From contig JAEWBU010000328.1 in assembly GCA_023390985.1 (NCBI GenBank), forward strand, positions 1 to 10,277: 10,277 nucleotides of DNA, written 5' to 3'. This document shows positions 6,354 to 10,277 of the stretch, piece by piece. This DNA is from Pseudomonadota bacterium. GTDB taxonomy: Bacteria > Pseudomonadota > Gammaproteobacteria > Burkholderiales > Burkholderiaceae_C. Below the pieces are notes generated by a model, which saw only the letters and a list, made by a program, of their open reading frames with translations, had not been told where the DNA came from and made no database searches. A program made the position numbers and the translations under genes. How positions within the stretch are numbered: position 1 is the first letter of the stretch; each line of letters starts with the position of its first letter.

Positions 6354-6460
6354 TAGGGACAGGGTGGGGAGGGTCTTCTGCCGGAAGTAAAGGAGGAGCT
6401 CGCGCCGTTCAGGCGCGCGGGGGACATGGAGGCAGAAGACCCTCCCCGCCCTGGCCCGGC
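6354..6460 (-). repeat. 107-base structured palindromic element, copy B (inverted)
   Basis: This is the opposite-orientation partner of the element at 6071-6177. Its own 17-bp stem is also perfect (6367-6383 mirrored by 6431-6447), though seven of the seventeen base pairs differ from copy A. The loop differs at only two positions, and one of those extends the inner GCGCC/GGCGC stem by one pair relative to copy A. On the plus strand it carries AAAGGAGG (6389-6396), which looks like a strong ribosome-binding site. An ATG follows 29 bases later, beyond the inner hairpin, but the 76-codon frame there has no recognisable protein and is probably chance. The copy ends 123 bases before the OpgC-like gene. 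Confidence 0.85.
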
Positions 6461-6571
6461 AAGACTCTGTTCGCGAGAGGCACGACCACCCGCTGGGGAC
6501 CGACAGCGGTTCCGCCCCCGCGCCAGGCCCGCGCCACAGCCGCGTCCTACACGGCAGTCGTGCGCGCCCCC

Positions 6572-6577
6572 TACCAT
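6572..6577 (+). promoter_or_regulatory. Candidate -10 box for a leaderless opgC-like transcript
   Basis: TACCAT fits the TANNNT -10 pattern and ends 6 bases before the ATG at 6584. Transcription would therefore begin at or within a base or two of the start codon. No Shine-Dalgarno sequence precedes that ATG, which agrees with a leaderless message. A -35 box is not evident. Confidence 0.4.
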
Positions 6578-6583
6578 CGGCCC

Positions 6584-7738
6584 ATGGCCGAGAACCGTTC
6601 GAGCCGGGCGCCGGCCTCGAGGCGCCGATGGGAAATCGACGCGCTGCGCGGGCTGATGCTCGTGCTGATGACGCTCACGCACCTGCCCACCCGCCTGACC
6701 AATCCGCTGGGGCAGCCGTTCGGCTACGTGTCGGCGGCCGAAGGCTTCGTGCTGCTGTCCGGCTACATGGCCGGGCTGGTGTACGGGCGGCTCGCGTTCC
6801 ACCAGGGCATCCCCGCCACGCGGCGAGCGTTCTGGCGCCGCGCGCTGATGGTCTATGCCGCCCATGCGGCGACGCTGCTGTTCCTGTTCACCGTGATCGC
6901 GCTGATCGGCCTGAAGGTGGACGAGCCGGCGGTGCGCAACCTGATGAGCTACTACCTGCAGCAGCCGCTGCAGGCGCTGATCGGCGGCCTGCTGCTGATC
7001 TACCAGCCGCCGCTGCTGGACATCCTGCCGATGTACGTGCTGTTCATGCTGCTCAGCCCCTGGGCCTTCGTGCTGGGCATGCGGTTCGGCTGGAAGTGGG
7101 TGCTGCTGGGCAGCTCGACGCTGTGGGTGCTGGCGCAGTTCGGCCTGGCCGAGTGGCTCTACGACATCGCCGCCTCGGTCACGCGGCTGCCGGTGCCGTA
7201 CTCGGAGACCGGCGCGTTCAACGGCTTCGCCTGGCAGCTGCTGTGGGTGGTCGGGCTGTGGCTGGGCGCGTCTCGGCACGAGGACGATCCGCCCTCGCTG
7301 AAGTTCCCGCCAGCGGTGGTGACGGTGGCGATCCTGATCGCTCTCGTCGGCTTCACCTGGCGCCACGCCGTCGGCCAGGCGCCGTTCGGCGGCGACGTGC
7401 GCCTGAACCTGCTGTTCGACAAGTGGCAGCTCGGGCCGCTGCGCCTGCTCAACCTGGCCGCGCTGCTGGTGGTGACGCTGCGCTTCGGCCCCGCCCTGGC
7501 GCATGCGCTGCCGCGGCTGCGGCCGCTGGAGACCATGGGTTCGGCCTCGCTCGCCGTGTTCTGCGCGCACCTGGTGATCGTGCTGCTCACGCTGAGCCTG
7601 TTCGGCAGCATGCTGACGCGGCCCTGGTCGGTGGACCTGCCGCTGCTGGCCGTGGCGCTCACCGCGCTCTGGGGCGCGGGCTGGTTGACGTTGTGGTGGG
7701 AGAAGCGCCCCGAGCGCGTCACCGCGCCTGCGGGCTGA
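6584..7738 (+). CDS. opgC: OpgC-like integral membrane acyltransferase
   Basis: A 384-residue inner-membrane protein with about ten to eleven hydrophobic segments, for example around 50-68, 86-110, 145-165, 171-190, 243-258, 286-300, 319-340 and 351-371. The N-terminal signature WEIDALRGL (16-24), then THLP with His33 and AAEGFVLLSGYMAG (51-64), is that of OpgC proteins, membrane acyltransferases related to the acyltransferase-3 group. In the studied member, OpgC adds succinyl groups to osmoregulated periplasmic glucans. The partner genes opgG/opgH are not in the window, so the glucan role here is a family inference. The open frame extends upstream through the repeats to about 6206, but family alignment and the TACCAT motif support ATG 6584; an in-frame GTG at 6560 is a weaker alternative. 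Its 3' end overlaps the convergent hydrolase gene by 20 bases. Confidence 0.85.
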   Translation: MAENRSSRAPASRRRWEIDALRGLMLVLMTLTHLPTRLTNPLGQPFGYVSAAEGFVLLSGYMAGLVYGRLAFHQGIPATRRAFWRRALMVYAAHAATLLFLFTVIALIGLKVDEPAVRNLMSYYLQQPLQALIGGLLLIYQPPLLDILPMYVLFMLLSPWAFVLGMRFGWKWVLLGSSTLWVLAQFGLAEWLYDIAASVTRLPVPYSETGAFNGFAWQLLWVVGLWLGASRHEDDPPSLKFPPAVVTVAILIALVGFTWRHAVGQAPFGGDVRLNLLFDKWQLGPLRLLNLAALLVVTLRFGPALAHALPRLRPLETMGSASLAVFCAHLVIVLLTLSLFGSMLTRPWSVDLPLLAVALTALWGAGWLTLWWEKRPERVTAPAG

Positions 7739-8435
7739 CCGAGGGCGGCTGCGGTTCGGGCGGCGCCGAGAGGATGTGCGTCGCGACCAGCTGCTTCCAC
7801 AGCGCGTAGCCGGCGGCGTTCATGTGCAGCCGGTCGGGGCCGTAGAGGTCGACGCGCGGCCGGCCCTCCCCGTCCAGCATGGGCGTGAACACGTCGATGT
7901 AGCTGGCGTTCGGCAGCTCGGCCAGGTAGCGCGAAACCAGCCCGTTGACCTCGCGCGCCTGCTCCATCAGCGACGCGCGCAGCGGGCTGGGCTTGACCGA
8001 GATGTAGCTGATCTTCGAATCCGGCAGCTCGGCGCGCACCGTCTGCACGAACTGCTGGAAGCTCTCCAGCACCTGCTGCGGCGTGCGGCCCTCGGCCAGG
8101 TCGTTGTCGCCGGCGTAGACGATCACGTGCCGCGGCCGGTACTGCACCACCAGCTGCTGGGCCAGCAGGCTGCAGTCGGCCATGGTCGAGCCGCCGAAGC
8201 CGCGGTTGATCACCTTCACCTGCCGGAAGTCGTCGGGCAGGTGGGGCCAGAGGCGGATGGACGAACTGCCGACGAACAGCACGCCGCCGGGCGCGGGCGG
8301 CGACGCCTTGTCGGATTTCTCGAAGGCCGCCAGGCTGTCGCCCCAGCGCGCCACCACGGCCGGGGGCGGGCCCGCGGCGAACGATGCACCGGACAGCGCA
8401 AGGGCAAGGAAGGCGGCAAGGACACGGAACACCAT
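7719..8435 (-). CDS. Secreted SGNH/GDSL-type hydrolase
   Basis: A 238-residue serine esterase/lipase-fold protein, exported by an N-terminal signal peptide (hydrophobic residues 4-20, likely cleavage near SFA-AG). The SGNH blocks are in order. Block I reads VGSSSI (55-60), with Ser58 as nucleophile and Ser replacing the usual Asp of GDS. Block II is NRGFGGST (77-84), block III is GDND (109-112) and block V is DRLH (201-204), giving the Asp/His pair. The substrate is unknown; members cleave acyl esters of lipids, glycans or small molecules. The start lies 36 bases after the Bug gene stop with no clear ribosome site, so it probably shares that transcript. Its last 20 bases overlap the end of the OpgC-like gene on the opposite strand. 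A role in removing acyl groups from periplasmic glycans is only a thought prompted by that neighbour. Confidence 0.88.
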   Translation of the reverse strand: MVFRVLAAFLALALSGASFAAGPPPAVVARWGDSLAAFEKSDKASPPAPGGVLFVGSSSIRLWPHLPDDFRQVKVINRGFGGSTMADCSLLAQQLVVQYRPRHVIVYAGDNDLAEGRTPQQVLESFQQFVQTVRAELPDSKISYISVKPSPLRASLMEQAREVNGLVSRYLAELPNASYIDVFTPMLDGEGRPRVDLYGPDRLHMNAAGYALWKQLVATHILSAPPEPQPPSVSPQAR

Positions 8436-8471
8436 GGCGGCGTCGATTTTGCCGCTGTCCTGCCTCAGCCT

Positions 8472-9437
8472 TCAGTCCACCTGCGCCCCGGCGCGCTTGA
8501 CCAGCTCGCCCCACTTGTCGAGCTCGGCCTTGTTGAAGGCCACGAGCTGCTCGGGACGCAGCGGCCGCTGCTCCACGCCCTGCTCCTGCAGCTTGGGCGC
8601 CGCTTCGGCCAGCGCGGAGGCGGCGGCGCGGCGCAGGCGCTCCAGCGTGGCGGGCGGCGTCGCGGCCGGCGCGTAGAGCATGAACCAGGCGACCAGGTCG
8701 AAGTCGCGCACGCCCTGCTCCTGCAGGGTCTGGACGTCGGGCGCGGCCGCGCTGCGCTGCGCGCTGCTGGCGCCCAGCGCGCGCAGCTTGCCGGCGCGGA
8801 TCTGCGGGTTCACCGCGGCCGGGTGGTAGAACATGAAGTCCACCTGGCGGCCGATCACGCTGGTCATCGCCATCGCGCCTTCCTTGTAGGCCACGTGGAC
8901 CATCTTGCCGCCCAGGCGTTGCGCCAGCATCTCGCCGGCCAGGTGGCCCGAAGTGCCGTTGCCGGCCGAAGCGAAGGTGACGCCTTCCGGCCGCGCCGCC
9001 AGCGCCGCCAGGTCGCGCAGCGACTTCGCCGGCGACTCGCCGCTCACCACCAGCAGCGTGGGTGTGAAGCCCACGAGAGCGAGCGGCGCGAAATCCTTCA
9101 GCGGGTCGTAGGGCAGCTTGCGGAACAGCGAAGCATTGATGGCGTGGGTGCCCACCGTGCCCATCACGATCGTTCGTCCATCGGGCGCCGACTTGGCCAC
9201 CCCGTCGCTGCCGGTCGAACCGCCGGCGCCCGCGCGGTTCTCCACCACCACGGTCTGCTGCAGCGCCTTGCCCAGGCTCTCGGCCACCACGCGGCTGACG
9301 ATGTCGGTGGTGGTGCCGGCGCCGAACGGCACGACCAGCCGCAGCGTGCCGTCCTGCGCGAACGTGGGAAGCGCGAGCCCGGCGGGCAGCGCGGCCGCGG
9401 CGGCCAGCAACCGGCGACGAGAGAACGTGCTGCTCAT
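8472..9437 (-). CDS. Bug family tripartite tricarboxylate transporter substrate-binding protein
   Basis: A second Bug/TctC periplasmic receptor of 321 residues, clearly distinct from the one at 1069-2064. The N-terminus SRRRLLAAAAAL (6-17) resembles a twin-arginine signal, followed by a hydrophobic stretch and the likely cleavage site TFAQDG. The mature part starts TLRLVVPFGAGTTTD, with a full-length first ligand loop, unlike the other Bug protein. Further family marks are ENRAGAGGSTGSDGVAKSAPDG (about 71-92), LPYDPLKDFAPL and FASAGNGTSGHLAGEM. The ATG overlaps the stop of the upstream methyltransferase gene (ATGA, 4 bases), so the two are translationally coupled and probably act on one nutrient. 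The ligand is not predictable and no transport membrane subunits are seen. Confidence 0.93.
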   Translation of the reverse strand: MSSTFSRRRLLAAAAALPAGLALPTFAQDGTLRLVVPFGAGTTTDIVSRVVAESLGKALQQTVVVENRAGAGGSTGSDGVAKSAPDGRTIVMGTVGTHAINASLFRKLPYDPLKDFAPLALVGFTPTLLVVSGESPAKSLRDLAALAARPEGVTFASAGNGTSGHLAGEMLAQRLGGKMVHVAYKEGAMAMTSVIGRQVDFMFYHPAAVNPQIRAGKLRALGASSAQRSAAAPDVQTLQEQGVRDFDLVAWFMLYAPAATPPATLERLRRAAASALAEAAPKLQEQGVEQRPLRPEQLVAFNKAELDKWGELVKRAGAQVD

Positions 9438-10277
9438 TGCGGCACCCCGTGTTCCTGCCGCAGGATGCGCGCGGCTTCCACCATGGCCTTCAGCTTGCCC
9501 TGCGCCACCTCGCGCGGCAGGTACTTCATGCCGCAGTCGGGTGCCAGGATCACCTGCTCGGGCGCGATGTGCTTGAGCGCCTTGCGCACGCGCTCGGCGA
9601 CGGTTTCGGCCGTCTCCACGTTCATGTCCGACAGGTCGATGCAGCCCACCAGCACCTGCTTGCCGCCCAGCTGCTCCAGCACCTTGGTGTCGAGGTGCGA
9701 CTGCGCCGTTTCGATCGACACCTGCTTGCAGCGGCAGCCCGCGAGTTCCGGCAGGAACGAGTAGCCGCTCGGGCGCTCATGGATGATGGCCGCGTAGCCG
9801 AAGCAGATGTGCACGCAGGTCGTGCCCTGCACACCGTCCAGCGCGCGGTTCAGCGCGGCCAGGCCGTACTGGCGGGCTTTCTCGGGCCGCGCCTGCATGT
9901 AGGGCTCGTCGATCTGCACGACGTCGGCGCCGGCCGCGAACAGGTCCTTGATCTCGGCGTTGACCGCGTCGGCGTAGTCGGCCGCGGCCTCTTCTTCGGA
10001 TTTGTAGAAGTCGTTCTGCGCCTGCTGCAGCATGGTGAACGGGCCGGGCACGGTGATCTTGGTGAGGCGCGTGGTGTTGCGCTTGAGGAACTTCAGGTCC
10101 TCGACCTCCACCGCGTGCTTGCGCCGGATCCTGCCGACGATCCGCGGCACCGGGTTCGGGTGGCCCGAGCGGTCCAGCGCGGTGCCGGGGTTGTCGAGAT
10201 CCACGCCGTCGAGGGCCGTGGCGAAGCGGTTCGAGTAGCTCTCGCGCCGGATCTCGCCGTCCGACACGATGTCGAGC
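9434..10277 (-). CDS. MetE-like zinc methyltransferase, cobalamin-independent methionine synthase C-terminal type (partial)
   Basis: The last 280 residues of a gene whose start lies beyond the right edge; the frame is open to base 10277. It has the fold and zinc site of the MetE C-terminal half. Counting from the first whole visible codon, His156 and Cys158 lie in VHICFGY, Glu189 in SIETAQ and Cys248 in APDCGMKYL. An early DGEIRR and the IDEP segment (residues 122-125) are also family marks. MetE proper moves a methyl group from methyltetrahydrofolate to homocysteine and has about 750 residues. The visible part suggests a shorter, single-domain relative, a group that also includes demethylases and epoxyalkane:coenzyme M transferase. 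Coupling to a Bug receptor makes a catabolic or methyl-transfer role on an imported compound as likely as methionine synthesis. The true start and length cannot be judged. Confidence 0.85.
   Translation of the reverse strand, partial: LDIVSDGEIRRESYSNRFATALDGVDLDNPGTALDRSGHPNPVPRIVGRIRRKHAVEVEDLKFLKRNTTRLTKITVPGPFTMLQQAQNDFYKSEEEAAADYADAVNAEIKDLFAAGADVVQIDEPYMQARPEKARQYGLAALNRALDGVQGTTCVHICFGYAAIIHERPSGYSFLPELAGCRCKQVSIETAQSHLDTKVLEQLGGKQVLVGCIDLSDMNVETAETVAERVRKALKHIAPEQVILAPDCGMKYLPREVAQGKLKAMVEAARILRQEHGVPQ

Larger units (their letters stand above)
5992..6583. other. Gene-free repeat-rich intergenic region
   Basis: I see no credible gene in these 592 bases. Open frames exist on both strands but run through the repeats and show no family motif. 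The region carries four palindromic elements, listed separately: a small hairpin, two opposed 107-base elements and, between them, a 21-bp perfect inverted repeat. The stretches 6021-6070, 6178-6235 and 6297-6353 show nothing clear, and 6461-6571 holds only ordinary GC-rich sequence leading to the promoter-like motif before the OpgC-like gene. The word TTCAGGC recurs at 6254, 6325 and 6408, and in reverse complement at 6117. Confidence 0.7.

Noticed and set aside
6071..6460. CRISPR array or integron attC sites
   Set aside because: The copies are inverted, only two in number and spaced 176 bases apart, without regular spacers. The conserved part is the loop, and attC-type end motifs were not seen.
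6071..6460. Insertion sequence with terminal inverted repeats
   Set aside because: No transposase is encoded between the copies, and no target-site duplication was recognised outside them.
6206..6583. N-terminal extension of the OpgC-like protein by 126 residues
   Set aside because: It would be translated from the 21-bp inverted repeat and element B, has no family similarity, and precedes the normal OpgC N-terminus.
6426..6656. Small protein starting in element B (76 codons), and its counterpart starting at 6105 leftward in element A
   Set aside because: They share the start of a peptide only because the DNA repeat is shared. The stem changes alter the residues without regard to coding, and no protein family is seen.
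7776..9764. Long rightward open frame of 662 codons
   Set aside because: It is Arg/His/Ala-rich low-complexity translation antisense to the hydrolase, Bug and methyltransferase genes, all of which carry clear family motifs.

Overview
The window is very GC-rich, tightly packed bacterial DNA. It encodes two Bug-type (TctC-like) periplasmic binding proteins, a phthalate-family Rieske oxygenase with its reductase, and an OpgC-like membrane acyltransferase. This mix points to a betaproteobacterium of the Burkholderiales, probably Comamonadaceae-like. The assignment rests on gene content and codon style, not on a marker gene.

Left half (14-5991): a catabolic island built around a divergent promoter region (2065-2247). 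Leftward run a Bug binding protein and a PRISE-like (progesterone 5-beta-reductase/iridoid synthase-like) reductase, overlapping by one base. Rightward run a Rieske oxygenase, a phthalate-dioxygenase-reductase-type FMN/NAD/2Fe-2S reductase, a FadR-subfamily GntR regulator and an SDR-fold protein, in a tight array with 4-base or very short junctions. The promoter region holds a perfect ATTGGT-N3-ACCAAT palindrome and two related sites, the operator type used by FadR-subfamily GntR proteins, so the regulator probably controls both arms. The layout recalls the isophthalate and terephthalate clusters of Comamonas (binding protein, oxygenase, reductase, dehydrogenase). The substrate is probably an aromatic carboxylate but cannot be named from sequence. 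The SDR-fold protein keeps its nucleotide-binding motif but lacks the catalytic Ser, Tyr and Lys.

Middle (5992-6583): about 590 bases with no credible gene, filled with palindromic repeats. It holds a short 8-bp hairpin, two 107-base elements in opposite orientation, and between them a perfect 21-bp inverted repeat. The two 107-base elements align without gaps. Fourteen of their sixteen differences form seven compensating base-pair changes in a 17-bp stem, while the 48-base loop differs at only two positions. This is the most striking signal in the window.

Right half (6584-10277): an OpgC-like integral membrane protein, probably expressed from a leaderless transcript, converges on and overlaps by 20 bases a leftward set. 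That set is a zinc-type MetE-like methyltransferase (cut by the window edge), a second Bug binding protein overlapping it by 4 bases, and a secreted SGNH/GDSL hydrolase. These three probably form one transcription unit.
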